Shown here: one piece after another, positions 11,986-21,600 of the stretch
Layout of the letters: every line of letters begins with the position of its first letter
Numbering within the stretch: the first letter of the stretch is position 1
DNA from: Pseudomonas entomophila
Lineage (GTDB): Bacteria; Pseudomonadota; Gammaproteobacteria; Pseudomonadales; Pseudomonadaceae
DNA: 64,000 bases
Reading direction: 5' to 3'
Assembly: GCF_018417595.1 (NCBI RefSeq)
Contig: NZ_CP070982.1
Location: forward strand, 1-64,000
Program-made: the position numbers and the translations under genes
Notes under the pieces: model-generated
Databases searched by the model: none
Seen by the model: the letters and a program-made list of their open reading frames with translations, nothing else
What the model was told of the DNA's origin: nothing

Positions 11986-13635
11986 ATGCCATCAGCCGAT
12001 TCTGTCTACGACTACGTGGTCGTGGGTGCCGGACCCGCCGGTTGCCTGCTGGCCAATCGTTTGTCCGCCGACCCTTCGTGTCGCGTATTGCTGCTCGAGG
12101 CGGGTGGGCGCGACAACTATCCCTGGATTCACATCCCTGTCGGTTACCTCTACTGCATCGGCAATCCACGCACCGACTGGTGCTTCAAGACCGAGACCCA
12201 GCCCGGCCTGAACGGTCGCAGCCTGGGTTATCCACGGGGTAAGGTGCTGGGGGGCTGCTCGTCGATCAACGGCATGATCTACATGCGTGGCCAGGCCGCC
12301 GACTACGACCGCTGGGCCGAGCAAGGCAACGACGGCTGGGCGTGGAAGGATGTGCTGCCGTTGTTCATGGCCAGCGAGAACCACTTCGCCGGCGCCAGCG
12401 ACAGCCACGGCGCCGCAGGGGAATGGCGGGTCGAACAGCAGCGCTACAGCTGGCCGATCCTCGATGCCTTCCGCGATGCCGCCGAGCAGAGTGGCATCGC
12501 CAAGGTGGCTGACTTCAACACAGGCGACAACGCAGGCTGTGGATACTTTCAGGTCAACCAGCGCAGCGGTGTGCGCTGGAACTCGGCCAAGGCGTTTCTC
12601 AGGCCTGTCCTCAAGCGATCGAACCTCACCGTCTTGACCGGTGTTCAGGTCGACCAGGTGCTGCTCGACAACACCCGCGCCCGGGCCGTGAAGGCCTTGT
12701 GGCAAGGCGCCTGGCATGAGTTCGCGGCTCGCCGCGAAATCATCCTGTGTGCGGGCTCCGTCGGCTCGCCCGGCATTCTCCAGCGCTCCGGTATCGGCCC
12801 GCGCAAGCTGCTCGAGGAGCTGGGCATCGGTGTGCGCCACGACATGCCAGGTGTCGGCGGCAACCTCCAGGACCACCTGCAGTTGCGCCTGATCTACCAG
12901 ATCCAGGGTACCCGCACCCTCAACCAGATGGCCAACAGCCTGTGGGGCAAGCTGGGGATGGGCCTTCGCTATGCCTATGACCGCAGTGGGCCGTTGGCCA
13001 TGGCGCCCAGCCAGTTGGGTGCCTTCGCGCGTTCGAGCCCCGAGCAGGTGACGGCCAACCTGCAATATCACGTGCAGCCATTGTCGCTGGACCGCTTCGG
13101 CGAACCGCTGCACCCGTTCCCGGCCTTCACCGCCTCGGTGTGCAACCTGCGCCCGGCCAGCCGTGGTCGAATCGATATCCGTTCGGCGGACATGAACACC
13201 GCGCCGCTGATCGACCCCAATTACCTCAGTGCTCCCGAGGACCTGCGCGTCGCCGCCGATGCCATCCGCCTCACCCGGCGTATCGTCCAGGCCCCTGCCC
13301 TCGCCGCCTTCGCCCCCCGTGAATACCTGCCTGGCCCTGCCCTGCAGAGCGAGGAGGATTTGCACCAGGCAGCCGGCCAGATCGGCACCACCATCTTCCA
13401 CCCGGTGGGCACCTGCCGCATGGGCAGTGGGCCGCTGGATGTTGTGGATAACCAGCTGCGCGTTCACGGCATCCCGGGCCTGCGCGTGGCCGACGCCTCG
13501 ATCATGCCGCAGATCGTCTCAGGCAATACCTGCTCACCCACGTTGATGATCGCCGAGAAGGCGGCACAACTGATCCTCAAGGGGGCCAATACCCAGACCA
13601 ACCTCAGCGACGCCAGCGCGATACCGACGCCCTGA
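11986..13635 (+). CDS. GMC family FAD-dependent alcohol/choline dehydrogenase-like oxidoreductase
   Basis: A 549-residue glucose-methanol-choline oxidoreductase. The FAD fold is YDYVVVGAGPAGCLLANRL near residue 8. Signature 1 region is GKVLGGCSSINGMIYMRG near 86. Signature 2 is CAGSVGSPGILQRSGIGP near 257. The C-terminal active site has HPVGTCRMG and SGNTCSPTLM. I preferred the ATG at 11986 because GAGG lies 6 bp upstream. An in-frame TTG at 11980 is too close to that site. The substrate is probably a primary alcohol or polyol. It is followed by an MFS transporter likely to import the substrate. Confidence 0.88.
   Translation: MPSADSVYDYVVVGAGPAGCLLANRLSADPSCRVLLLEAGGRDNYPWIHIPVGYLYCIGNPRTDWCFKTETQPGLNGRSLGYPRGKVLGGCSSINGMIYMRGQAADYDRWAEQGNDGWAWKDVLPLFMASENHFAGASDSHGAAGEWRVEQQRYSWPILDAFRDAAEQSGIAKVADFNTGDNAGCGYFQVNQRSGVRWNSAKAFLRPVLKRSNLTVLTGVQVDQVLLDNTRARAVKALWQGAWHEFAARREIILCAGSVGSPGILQRSGIGPRKLLEELGIGVRHDMPGVGGNLQDHLQLRLIYQIQGTRTLNQMANSLWGKLGMGLRYAYDRSGPLAMAPSQLGAFARSSPEQVTANLQYHVQPLSLDRFGEPLHPFPAFTASVCNLRPASRGRIDIRSADMNTAPLIDPNYLSAPEDLRVAADAIRLTRRIVQAPALAAFAPREYLPGPALQSEEDLHQAAGQIGTTIFHPVGTCRMGSGPLDVVDNQLRVHGIPGLRVADASIMPQIVSGNTCSPTLMIAEKAAQLILKGANTQTNLSDASAIPTP
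13443..13451 (-). promoter_or_regulatory. DnaA box (exact), inside the GMC gene
   Basis: TGTGGATAA in the coding sequence. Confidence 0.6.
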
Positions 13636-13732
13636 CCCGGGTGTTTGCAACAGCGGCGGCTTGTGAGCGGAGGTCGCCGGCAGTGGAACAACAAGAATAA
13701 TCACTGTGGCCTGCGGGCCGAGGACAGCAACG

Positions 13733-15352
13733 ATGTCGGATTACATCCAGGAACAGGGCGCGGCGGCGAGCAGCCCCAGCCGCCGTGAAGAGCGCAAGAT
13801 CATTTTCGCGTCATCCCTCGGGACGGTGTTCGAGTGGTATGACTTTTTTCTCTATGGCGCGCTGGCTGCTGTCATCAGCAAGCAGTTCTTTGCCGGCGTC
13901 AATGACACCACCGCCTTCATCTTCGCCTTGATGGCCTTCGCCGCCGGCTTCCTGGTGCGTCCGTTCGGGGCGCTGGTGTTCGGCCGTCTGGGTGACATGA
14001 TCGGACGCAAGTACACCTTCCTGGTGACCATCGTGCTGATGGGGTTGTCCACCTTTGCAGTGGGCTTGTTACCGACCTATGCCAGTATCGGCATCGCCGC
14101 GCCGATTATCCTGGTGGTGTTGCGCATGCTCCAGGGCCTGGCGCTGGGCGGTGAGTATGGTGGTGCGGCTACCTATGTCGCCGAGCACGCGCCTCACGGC
14201 AAACGGGGTTTCCACACCGGCTTCATCCAGTCCACCGCCACGCTGGGCTTGCTGTTGTCGCTGACCGTGGTCCTGGCCAGCCGCTATATCAGCGGTGACC
14301 AGTTCGAAACCTGGGGCTGGCGCCTGCCGTTCCTGCTGTCGATCGTGTTGCTGGCGATTTCCACCTGGATCCGCATGAGCATGCACGAGTCGCCGGCCTT
14401 CGTGAAAATGAAGGCCCAGGGCAAGGTGAGCAAATCGCCGATCCGCGAGTCATTCACTTCCTGGCCCAACCTCAAGGTGGTGCTCACCGCGCTGTTCAGT
14501 ATCAATGCCGGGCAGGCGGTGACTTTCTACACCGCGCAGTTCTACGTGCTGTTCTTCATGACCCAGATGCTCAAGATGGACCCGGCCCAGGCCAACACGC
14601 TGCTGATCATCAGCGTGGTGATCGGCGCGCCGTTCTTCGTGTTCTTCGGTTGGCTGTCGGACCGCGTGGGGCGCAAGCCGATCCTGATGCTCGGCCTGCT
14701 GCTGGCGACGGTGCTGTACTTCCCGCTGTTCAAGGCCCTGAGCCATTACGCCAACCCACAGATCGACGCCGCCAGCCGCCAGGCACCGATTATCGTCACC
14801 GCCGACCCCAAGGGCTGCACCTTCCAGTTCGACCCGGTGGGCAAGGCGCGCTTCGACAGCCCGTGCGACAAGGTCAAGACGTTCCTGGTCAAGCAGGGCT
14901 TGCCCTATAGCTCGGTGAATGTCGGCGGCAGCGAGGTGATCGTCAGCATCGGTGACAAGACCATCAATGGCTTCGACGAGACGGCCATGCGCAGCGCCAT
15001 CGATGCGGCAGGTTATCCGGCCAAGGCAGACCCGGCGAACGTGAACCAGGTGATGGTGGTGCTGCTGATCGTCGTCATGATCCTGATCGCCACCATGACC
15101 TACGGGCCACTGGCGGCGGTGATGGTCGAGCTGTTCCCCACGCGTATTCGCTATACCTCGATGTCCCTGCCCTATCACATCGGTAACGGCTGGTTCGGAG
15201 GCTTCCTCCCGACGGTGTCGTTCGCGTTGGTGGTGTATACCGGGGATATCTTCTACGGGCTGTGGTACCCGGTGCTGATCACCGGGGTGAGCCTGGTGGT
15301 GGGGATCTTCTGCCTGAAAGAGACCCGGGATGTGGATATCGACAAGGTGTGA
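13733..15352 (+). CDS. MFS transporter (metabolite:H+ symporter type) with central soluble insertion
   Basis: A 539-residue major facilitator of the MHS/ProP-like group. The N-terminus shows the typical GTVFEWYDFFLYG. The loop 2-3 motif is FGRLGDMIGRKYTF and a repeat motif is GWLSDRVGRKPIL. An insertion of about 100 residues with four charged blocks and two Cys (about 335-440, including DPKGCTFQFDP and SPCDKVKTFL) separates the later membrane helices, so the protein is longer than the usual 430-450. I chose ATG 13733 because GAGGAC lies just upstream. It is probably co-transcribed with the GMC gene 97 bp upstream. Confidence 0.87.
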   Translation: MSDYIQEQGAAASSPSRREERKIIFASSLGTVFEWYDFFLYGALAAVISKQFFAGVNDTTAFIFALMAFAAGFLVRPFGALVFGRLGDMIGRKYTFLVTIVLMGLSTFAVGLLPTYASIGIAAPIILVVLRMLQGLALGGEYGGAATYVAEHAPHGKRGFHTGFIQSTATLGLLLSLTVVLASRYISGDQFETWGWRLPFLLSIVLLAISTWIRMSMHESPAFVKMKAQGKVSKSPIRESFTSWPNLKVVLTALFSINAGQAVTFYTAQFYVLFFMTQMLKMDPAQANTLLIISVVIGAPFFVFFGWLSDRVGRKPILMLGLLLATVLYFPLFKALSHYANPQIDAASRQAPIIVTADPKGCTFQFDPVGKARFDSPCDKVKTFLVKQGLPYSSVNVGGSEVIVSIGDKTINGFDETAMRSAIDAAGYPAKADPANVNQVMVVLLIVVMILIATMTYGPLAAVMVELFPTRIRYTSMSLPYHIGNGWFGGFLPTVSFALVVYTGDIFYGLWYPVLITGVSLVVGIFCLKETRDVDIDKV

Positions 15353-15357
15353 GGCCT

Positions 15358-15390
15358 GTTCGCCGGCAAGCCGGCTCCTGCAGGTATTCG
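15358..15390 (+). repeat. Solitary REP-like element after the MFS gene
   Basis: One copy of a shortened REP palindrome, TTCGCCGGCAAGCCGGCTCC followed by TGCAGG, lies just after the stop codon and before an intrinsic terminator. Confidence 0.6.
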
Positions 15391-15411
15391 CACGCCACTG
15401 ATCCTGAGACA

Positions 15412-15443
15412 CAAAAAAACCGGCGTAAAAGCCGGTTTTTTTA
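15412..15443. terminator. Bidirectional intrinsic terminator between the MFS gene and plsC
   Basis: Seven A, stem ACCGGC/GCCGGT with loop GTAAAA, then seven T. It separates convergent genes. The remaining bases up to 15571 are AT-rich, hold a TAGCTAA/TTAGCTA inverted repeat and an exact DnaA box at 15558, and have no visible gene. Confidence 0.9.
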
Positions 15444-15557
15444 TCGCGCAAAAAAACTTATGCACGATTTTCAGAAAAACGTCATACAGAGAAATAAATA
15501 GCTAATTCAACAGCTTAGCTATGTTCTGACACCCGTAATCCCAAAATTGCTAACAAC

Positions 15558-15566
15558 TTATCCACA
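15558..15566 (+). promoter_or_regulatory. DnaA box (exact), AT-rich gap before plsC
   Basis: TTATCCACA in an AT-rich intergenic stretch. Confidence 0.7.
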
Positions 15567-15571
15567 GAACG

Positions 15572-16342
15572 TCAGGCGTGCTGCTGTTCTGGATTTTCCG
15601 CCACCGGCGGCAGTGAACCCATGGCTCGCTGAGCCGCCTCGTTCCACGCCTGGGCGCGGTCGTTGAGCTCGGCAATGGCCCGTGGCCCCGTCCCTTCCGG
15701 GTACATCGGCGCGCCAATCACCACCTCGATGGTGCCCGGGCGCTTGCCCCAGCCTTCACGGGGCCAGAACTTGCCGGCGTTGTGGGCGATTGGCAGCACC
15801 GGCAGGCCGGCATTCACTGCCAGCGCGGTACCACCGCGGGAGAACTTGCCCATCTGGCCGTGGGGCACGCGGGTGCCTTCGGGGAAGATCAGCACCCAGG
15901 TGCCCTGCTTGAGCAACTCGTCACCCTGGCTGGCAACCTGGCGCAAGGCCTCCTTCGGGTTCTTCCGGTCGATGGCGATCGGCCGCAGCATGGCCATGGC
16001 CCAGCCGAAGAACGGCACGTACAGCAGCTCGCGCTTGAGCACCTGGCTCAGTGGCGAGAAGTATGCCGACAGGAAGAACGTCTCCCAGGTGCTCTGGTGG
16101 TTCGACAGGATCACGCACGGCACATCAGGCACATGCTCGGCACCGGTGATCTTGTAGTCGATCCCCAGGATCGTCTTCACCAGGAACAGCGCGCAGCGGC
16201 ACCAGTACACGTTGATGAACTTGTAGCGCTTGGGGAACGGCAGGAAAGGCGCGACGAAGAAGCTCAGCGAGCACCACAGCAGCGAACTGGTGCCCAACAG
16301 CAGGTAAAAAAGAAAGATTCTGATCGCCTGCAGGATCGACAT
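15572..16342 (-). CDS. plsC: 1-acyl-sn-glycerol-3-phosphate acyltransferase (PlsC family)
   Basis: A 256-residue membrane-bound acyltransferase making phosphatidic acid from lysophosphatidic acid. N-terminal hydrophobic segment is about 5-35. The acyltransferase motif SNHQSTWETFF (His with Glu in the place of the usual Asp, as is common in this subgroup) is near residue 80. The substrate motif FPEGTRVPHG is near 153. It follows gmhB, glyS and glyQ on the same strand with a 65-bp gap to gmhB, so it may be the last gene of that operon. A shared terminator lies beyond its 3' end. Confidence 0.9.
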   Translation of the reverse strand: MSILQAIRIFLFYLLLGTSSLLWCSLSFFVAPFLPFPKRYKFINVYWCRCALFLVKTILGIDYKITGAEHVPDVPCVILSNHQSTWETFFLSAYFSPLSQVLKRELLYVPFFGWAMAMLRPIAIDRKNPKEALRQVASQGDELLKQGTWVLIFPEGTRVPHGQMGKFSRGGTALAVNAGLPVLPIAHNAGKFWPREGWGKRPGTIEVVIGAPMYPEGTGPRAIAELNDRAQAWNEAAQRAMGSLPPVAENPEQQHA

Positions 16343-16407
16343 AGTGGCATATACCGTTGCGGGGCGTGCCCGCCTAATGAAAAGTGCGCCGTTCCTGGCG
16401 CACTCAT

Positions 16408-16935
16408 TTAAATAAGTTCTCTGGCGATGGCTGCCAGATCGTCGAAAATCAGTGTAGTTTCCGGGACACCTTTTTCCAGGGTCCTTTCGCCCTTGCCGGT
16501 TTTTACCAGCACGGGTTGTGCATCGACGGCCAGGGCCGCCTCCAGGTCACCTTTGCTGTCACCGACGAACCATACGCCGGGCAAAGGCACCTGGTAGTGC
16601 TCGGCGATCGCCCGCAGCATGCCGGGCTTGGGTTTGCGGCAATCGCAGCCTTCGTCCGGGCCGTGCGGGCAATGCACGATCAAGCCGACCTCGCCACCCT
16701 GCTCGGCCACCAGCGCGCGCAGGCGCGCATGCATGGCCTCCAGCGTGGCCAGCGGGTAGTAGCCGCGGGCAATGCCGGACTGGTTGGTGGCAACAGTCAC
16801 CGTCCAGCCCGCCTTGCTCAACTGCGCGATGGCCTCGATCGAGCCGGGAATGGGGACCCACTCCTCCAGCGACTTGATGTAGGCGTCGGAGTCGTGGTTG
16901 ATCACTCCGTCTCGATCAAGAATCAGCAGTTTCAA
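16408..16935 (-). CDS. gmhB: D-glycero-beta-D-manno-heptose-1,7-bisphosphate 7-phosphatase
   Basis: A 175-residue HAD-family phosphatase for ADP-heptose synthesis in LPS core assembly. The nucleophile motif is LILDRDGVINHDSDAY at the N-terminus. Zinc-binding cysteines appear as CPHGPDEGCDCRKPKPGM near 90-107, and the late acid motif is VGDSKGDLEAA. No ATG fits. A TTG at 16935, 4 nt after the glyS stop codon, gives the conserved LKLLILDRDG start. Translation is thus probably coupled to glyS. Confidence 0.92.
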   Translation of the reverse strand: MKLLILDRDGVINHDSDAYIKSLEEWVPIPGSIEAIAQLSKAGWTVTVATNQSGIARGYYPLATLEAMHARLRALVAEQGGEVGLIVHCPHGPDEGCDCRKPKPGMLRAIAEHYQVPLPGVWFVGDSKGDLEAALAVDAQPVLVKTGKGERTLEKGVPETTLIFDDLAAIARELI

Positions 16936-16939
16936 CGAC

Positions 16940-18994
16940 TTACCCCAGCAGCGAGATATCGGCCACGCCCAGGAACAGGCCGCGCAGGCGGCTGAGCAGG
17001 GCATAACGGTTGGCGCGCACCTTGGCGTCCTCGGCGTTGACCAGTACCGCTTCGAAGAAGGCGTCTACCGGGTCGCGCAGGGCAGCCAGGCGGGCCAAGG
17101 CTTCGTTGTACTGACGCGCGGAGGCCATCGGTTGCACGGCCTGGTCGGCCTGCTGGATGGCCGAGTACAGCGAGAACTCGTTGGCGTTGTCGAAGTACTT
17201 GGGCTCGACCTGGTCGGCGATGGCGCCTTCGGCCTTGCCCAGCAGGTTCGACACGCGCTTGTTCGCCGCCGCCAGGGCGTTGGCTTCCGGCAGCTTGCGG
17301 AAGGCCTGCACGGCCTGTACGCGCTGGTCGAAGTCCAGGGCCGAGCCTGGTTTCAGGGCACGCACCGACAGGTAGGTGGCGACGTCGATGCCCTCGTCTT
17401 CATAACGCGCGCGCAGGCGGTCGAAGATGAACTCCAGCACTTGTTCGGACAGGCCGGCGGCCTTGACCTTGGTGCCGAACTGCTTGACCGCGAAGTCGAC
17501 TGCGGTGGTCAGGTCGAGGTCCAGCTGTTTCTCGATCAGGATACGCAGCACACCCAGGGCGGCGCGACGCAGGGCGTACGGGTCCTTGCTGCCGGTGGGC
17601 AGCATGCCGATACCGAAGATGCCGACCAGGGTGTCGAGCTTGTCGGCGATGGCCACGGCGGCACCGGTGAGGGTCTGCGGCAGCTCGGCGCCAGCACCGC
17701 GCGGCATGTACTGCTCGTTCAGCGCCAGGGCGACGTCTTGCGGCTCGCCGTCGTTGAGGGCGTAGTAGTAGCCGGCGATACCCTGCATTTCAGGGAATTC
17801 ACCGACCATCTCCGAGGCCAGGTCGCATTTGGACAGCAGGCCGGCACGGCCAGCGTTATTTGCGCTGCCGCCGATGTACGGGGCAATGAAGGCGGCCAGT
17901 TTCGACACGCGCTCGGCCTTGTCGAACACGGTGCCCAACTGAGCCTGGAACACCACGTTCTTCAGGCGCTCGTTGAAGCTTTCCAGCGGCTGCTTCTTGT
18001 CTTGCTTGAAGAAGAACTCGGCGTCGGTCAGGCGTGGGCGCACGACTTTCTCGTTGCCCTGCACGATCTGCTTCGGATCGCGGCTCTCGACGTTGGCCAC
18101 GGTGATGAAGCGCGGCAGCAGCTTGCCTTCGCTGTCCAGCAGGCAGAAGTACTTCTGGTTGTCCTGCATGGTGGTGATCAGGGCTTCCTGCGGCACCTCG
18201 AGGAAACGCTCCTCGAACGAGCACACCAGCGGCACCGGCCACTCGACCAGGGCGGTCACTTCGTCCAGCAGCGCCGGCGGCACGATGGCCGAGCCTTCTT
18301 GCTGCATGGCCAGTTCCGCGGTGCGCTTGCTGATCAGCTCGCGACGCTCGGCGAAGTCGGCCAGCACGTAGGCTTTGCGCAGGTCTTCGACGTAGTTGGC
18401 CGGGGTGGTGATGACCACGTTTTCCGGGTGGTGGAAGCGGTGGCCACGGGATTCACGGCCAGCTTTTTGCGCGAGGATGGTGCAGTCGACCACCTGGTCG
18501 CCGAGCAGCATCACCAGCCATTGCGTCGGGCGCACGAACTCTTCACGGCTGGCGCCCCAGTGCATGCGCTTGGGGATCGGCAGGTCGTTGAGCGAGTCTT
18601 CGACGATGGTGGGCAGCAGGCTGGCGGTAGCTTTACCCGGGATGTGCTGCGAGAAACGCAGTTTCGCGCCGCTCTGGTCGATGTCCGACAGCTCCACGCC
18701 GCACTTCTTGGCGAAGCCCAGGGCAGCTTGAGTCGGGTTGCCTTCGGCGTCGAAGGCGGCCTGGCGGGGCGGGCCGTCGATGTTGATGCTGCGGTCAGGC
18801 TGTTGCACATCCAGCTGGCGAAGCAGCACGGCCAGGCGGCGCGGCGCGGCGTACACCTGCTTGCCGGTGTAGTTCAGGCCGGCGGCCTGCAGGCCTTTCT
18901 CGATGCCGGCGAGGAACGCGTCGCCCAGCGAGGCCAGGGCCTTCGGTGGCAGCTCTTCGGTGCCCAGTTCAACCAGGAAATCTTGAGCACTCAT
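16940..18994 (-). CDS. glyS: Glycyl-tRNA synthetase beta subunit
   Basis: The 684-residue beta subunit of the alpha2beta2 glycyl-tRNA synthetase. It begins [20 protein letters not shown], a conserved N-terminus, and has full family length, with the DALR-like anticodon-binding region at the C-terminus. It works with GlyQ, whose gene lies directly upstream, and the ATG overlaps the glyQ stop codon (ATGA). Confidence 0.98.
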   Translation of the reverse strand: MSAQDFLVELGTEELPPKALASLGDAFLAGIEKGLQAAGLNYTGKQVYAAPRRLAVLLRQLDVQQPDRSINIDGPPRQAAFDAEGNPTQAALGFAKKCGVELSDIDQSGAKLRFSQHIPGKATASLLPTIVEDSLNDLPIPKRMHWGASREEFVRPTQWLVMLLGDQVVDCTILAQKAGRESRGHRFHHPENVVITTPANYVEDLRKAYVLADFAERRELISKRTAELAMQQEGSAIVPPALLDEVTALVEWPVPLVCSFEERFLEVPQEALITTMQDNQKYFCLLDSEGKLLPRFITVANVESRDPKQIVQGNEKVVRPRLTDAEFFFKQDKKQPLESFNERLKNVVFQAQLGTVFDKAERVSKLAAFIAPYIGGSANNAGRAGLLSKCDLASEMVGEFPEMQGIAGYYYALNDGEPQDVALALNEQYMPRGAGAELPQTLTGAAVAIADKLDTLVGIFGIGMLPTGSKDPYALRRAALGVLRILIEKQLDLDLTTAVDFAVKQFGTKVKAAGLSEQVLEFIFDRLRARYEDEGIDVATYLSVRALKPGSALDFDQRVQAVQAFRKLPEANALAAANKRVSNLLGKAEGAIADQVEPKYFDNANEFSLYSAIQQADQAVQPMASARQYNEALARLAALRDPVDAFFEAVLVNAEDAKVRANRYALLSRLRGLFLGVADISLLG

Positions 18995-19938
18995 TGTGCA
19001 GCCTCCAGCTTAGCCAACACTTCGTCACGCAGTTCAGGAGAAGCCATCGGGAAGCCCAGGCGTGCGCGGGCTTGCAGGTAGCTTTGCGCCACGTCACGGG
19101 CGAGCGTGCGTACGCGCAGGATGTAGCGCTGGCGCTCGGTCACCGAGATGGCGCGGCGGGCGTCCAGCAGGTTGAAGGTGTGCGAGGCCTTCAGGACCAT
19201 TTCGTAGGTGGGCAGCGGCAGGTCCAGCTTGATCAGGCGGTTCGCTTCGCTTTCGTAGAAGTCGAACAGCTCGAACAGTTTCTCGACGTTGGCGTGCTCG
19301 AAGTTGTAGGTCGACTGTTCCACTTCGTTCTGGTGGAACACGTCGCCGTAGGTGACCTTGCCGAACGGGCCGTCGGCCCACACCAGGTCGTAGACCGAGT
19401 CGACGCCCTGCAGGTACATGGCCAGGCGCTCCAGGCCGTAGGTGATCTCACCGGTGACCGGGTAGCACTCGATGCCGCCGACCTGCTGGAAGTAGGTGAA
19501 CTGGGTCACCTCCATGCCGTTCAGCCAGATTTCCCAGCCCAGGCCCCAGGCGCCCAGGGTTGGCGATTCCCAGTTGTCTTCGACGAAACGGATGTCGTGA
19601 ACCAGCGGGTCCAGGCCGATGGCTTTCAGCGAGCCGAGGTACAGCTCCTGGAAGTTGGCCGGGTTCGGCTTGAGCACCACCTGGAACTGGTAGTAGTGCT
19701 GCAGGCGGTTGGGGTTTTCACCATACCGTCCGTCGGCGGGGCGACGGCTTGGCTGCACATAGGCGGCGTTCCACGTCTCCGGGCCCACGGCGCGCAGGAA
19801 GGTGGCAGTGTGGAAAGTGCCGGCGCCTACTTCCATATCGTAGGGCTGAAGCACCACACAACCTTGCTCGGCCCAGTAGTTCTGCAGGGCGAGGATCAGG
19901 TCTTGGAAGGTACGCACGGCTGGCGTAGGCTGGCTCAC
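18991..19938 (-). CDS. glyQ: Glycyl-tRNA synthetase alpha subunit
   Basis: The 315-residue catalytic alpha subunit of heterotetrameric class II glycyl-tRNA synthetase. Motifs include [31 protein letters not shown] and [15 protein letters not shown] chose GTG at 19938 ([13 protein letters not shown]), since AGGTG lies 5 bp upstream and the Pseudomonas protein starts there. A GTG 9 bp further upstream overlaps this ribosome site. The divergent tag gene begins 84 bp away. Confidence 0.97.
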   Translation of the reverse strand: MSQPTPAVRTFQDLILALQNYWAEQGCVVLQPYDMEVGAGTFHTATFLRAVGPETWNAAYVQPSRRPADGRYGENPNRLQHYYQFQVVLKPNPANFQELYLGSLKAIGLDPLVHDIRFVEDNWESPTLGAWGLGWEIWLNGMEVTQFTYFQQVGGIECYPVTGEITYGLERLAMYLQGVDSVYDLVWADGPFGKVTYGDVFHQNEVEQSTYNFEHANVEKLFELFDFYESEANRLIKLDLPLPTYEMVLKASHTFNLLDARRAISVTERQRYILRVRTLARDVAQSYLQARARLGFPMASPELRDEVLAKLEAAQ

Positions 19939-20022
19939 GAAATTCACCTGTATCTGGGGATGCGGATGTAAAGAGCGGGAGTATAACCCGATTCGCCTCG
20001 CCCTCTACGTAATTGGAGCCTT

Positions 20023-20574
20023 ATGCCACGCTGCTTTTGGTGTTCCGACGATCCGTTGTACGCGGCCTATCACGACCACGAATGGGGAACGCCGCAGCGC
20101 GACCCGGCGTTGCTCTTCGAGATGCTTTTGCTCGAAGGGTTCCAGGCGGGGCTGTCGTGGATCACCGTATTGAAGAAACGTGAGCGCTATCGTGAGGTGC
20201 TGCACGGGTTCGACCCGGTGAAACTGGCGCGCTTGAGCGACGAACGCATCGAGGAGTTGATGCTCGACGCTGGCATCATCCGCAACCGCCTGAAGCTCAA
20301 GGCCGTGCGCCGCAATGCAGAAGCCTGGCTGGCTGTGGATAACCCCGCCGAGTGGCTGTGGTCGTTCGTCGGCGGGCAACCGAAGATCAACCACTTCGCT
20401 TCCCGCGCCGATGTGCCGGCGGTGACCGACGAAGCCAAGGCCATGAGCAAGGCCCTGCAGAAGGCCGGCTTCACGTTCGTCGGCCCGACCATCTGCTACG
20501 CCTTCATGCAGGCTACCGGCATGGTCATGGACCACACCACCGACTGCGATCGCTACGCCGCGCTGGCGCGTTGA
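20023..20574 (+). CDS. tag: DNA-3-methyladenine glycosylase I
   Basis: A 183-residue glycosylase excising 3-methyladenine from alkylated DNA. The N-terminus PRCFWCSDDPLYAAYHDHEW holds the zinc-binding Cys and His with the DHEWG motif, and GLSWITVLKKRE is family-typical. The C-terminal segment GPTICYAFMQATGMVMDHTTDC completes the zinc site. It is divergent from glyQ, and the acyltransferase gene starts 41 bp after it. Confidence 0.96.
   Translation: MPRCFWCSDDPLYAAYHDHEWGTPQRDPALLFEMLLLEGFQAGLSWITVLKKRERYREVLHGFDPVKLARLSDERIEELMLDAGIIRNRLKLKAVRRNAEAWLAVDNPAEWLWSFVGGQPKINHFASRADVPAVTDEAKAMSKALQKAGFTFVGPTICYAFMQATGMVMDHTTDCDRYAALAR
20334..20342 (-). promoter_or_regulatory. DnaA box (exact), inside tag
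   Basis: TGTGGATAA in the coding sequence. Confidence 0.6.
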
Positions 20575-20615
20575 CGGGGTACAATGCGCGCCTTGCTGAA
20601 ATAAGGAATTCGCCT

Positions 20616-21503
20616 GTGGAAAAGTTCAAGGGCGCCCTGATGGTCGGGGTGCTGCGCCTGTTTGCCAAGCTGCCCTGGGGCGCTGTGCAGCGTGTCGGCG
20701 CCGGTATCGGCTGGTTGATGTGGAAAATCCCCAATGGCTCGCGCAATGTCGTGCGCATCAACCTGGCCAAGTGTTTCCCGGAAATGGACCCGGTCGAGCG
20801 CGAGCAACTGGTGGGCCGTGCGTTGAAGGATATCGGCAAGTCGTTCGTCGAGAGCGCCTGCGCCTGGATCTGGCCGCCGCAGCGCTCGCTGGAGCTGGTC
20901 AAGGAAGTGCACGGCCTGGAAGTGCTGGAGCAGGCCCTGGCCTCGGGCAAGGGCGTGGTGGGCATCACCAGCCATCTGGGTAACTGGGAGGTGCTCAACC
21001 ACTTTTATTGCAACCAGTGCAAACCGATCATCTTCTACCGCCCGCCCAAGCTGAAGGCCGTGGATGACTTGCTGCGTGAACAGCGCGTGCAGATGGGCAA
21101 CCGCGTAGCGCCTTCGACCAAGGAAGGCATTCTCAGCGTGATCAAGGAAGTGCGCCGGGGTGGCCAGGTGGGCATTCCCGCCGACCCGGAGCCGGCCGAG
21201 TCGGCTGGGGTGTTCGTGCCGTTCCTGGGTACCCAGGCGCTGACCAGCAAGTTCGTGCCGAACATGCTGGCCGGTGGCAAGGCGGTGGGTGTTTTCCTGC
21301 ATGCCCTGCGGCTGCCGGACGGTTCGGGCTTCAAGGTGTTCCTGGAGGCGGCGCCGGAAGAAATGTACAGCGAGGATGTGACGGTGTCGGCGGCGGCCAT
21401 GAGCAAGGTGGTCGAGCGTTATGTGCGCGAGTACCCGAGCCAGTACATGTGGAGCATGAAGCGTTTCAAGAAGCGCCCGGCGGGCGAAGCGCGCTGGTAT
21501 TGA
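20616..21503 (+). CDS. Lysophospholipid/lipid A-type acyltransferase (HtrB/LpxL family)
   Basis: A 295-residue member of the lauroyl/myristoyl acyltransferase family, acting at the inner membrane on lipid A or a related lipid. It has an N-terminal hydrophobic stretch (about 5-30), the catalytic GITSHLGNWEVLNHF near residue 113 (His-X4-Glu) and an R-containing IFYRPPK motif. The GTG at 20616 has AAGGA upstream. The long frame extension into tag is discounted. It matches the conserved Pseudomonas gene after tag. Which lipid A position it acylates cannot be told. Confidence 0.85.
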   Translation: MEKFKGALMVGVLRLFAKLPWGAVQRVGAGIGWLMWKIPNGSRNVVRINLAKCFPEMDPVEREQLVGRALKDIGKSFVESACAWIWPPQRSLELVKEVHGLEVLEQALASGKGVVGITSHLGNWEVLNHFYCNQCKPIIFYRPPKLKAVDDLLREQRVQMGNRVAPSTKEGILSVIKEVRRGGQVGIPADPEPAESAGVFVPFLGTQALTSKFVPNMLAGGKAVGVFLHALRLPDGSGFKVFLEAAPEEMYSEDVTVSAAAMSKVVERYVREYPSQYMWSMKRFKKRPAGEARWY

Positions 21504-21518
21504 GGTTTCCACCATCTT

Positions 21519-21592
21519 CTGTGGGAGCGGGTTTACCCGCGAATGCGTCAGCAAATCCACCATCGCATTCGCGGGTAAACCCGCTCCCACAG
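21519..21592. repeat. REP pair (GTGGGAGCGGGTTTACCCGCGAA type)
   Basis: Two inverted copies, CTGTGGGAGCGGGTTTACCC and GGGTAAACCCGCTCCCACAG, are separated by a 16-bp spacer. They lie between convergent genes and could form a long cruciform or transcript hairpin. Confidence 0.9.
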
Positions 21593-21600
21593 GGACTGCA

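Noticed and set aside
11992..13467. A 491-codon minus-strand frame inside the GMC gene
   Set aside because: Antisense shadow of a gene with clear GMC signatures.
16898..19081. A 727-codon open frame on the plus strand across glyS
   Set aside because: It is antisense to glyS, with low-complexity composition and no family motif. glyS is unambiguous.
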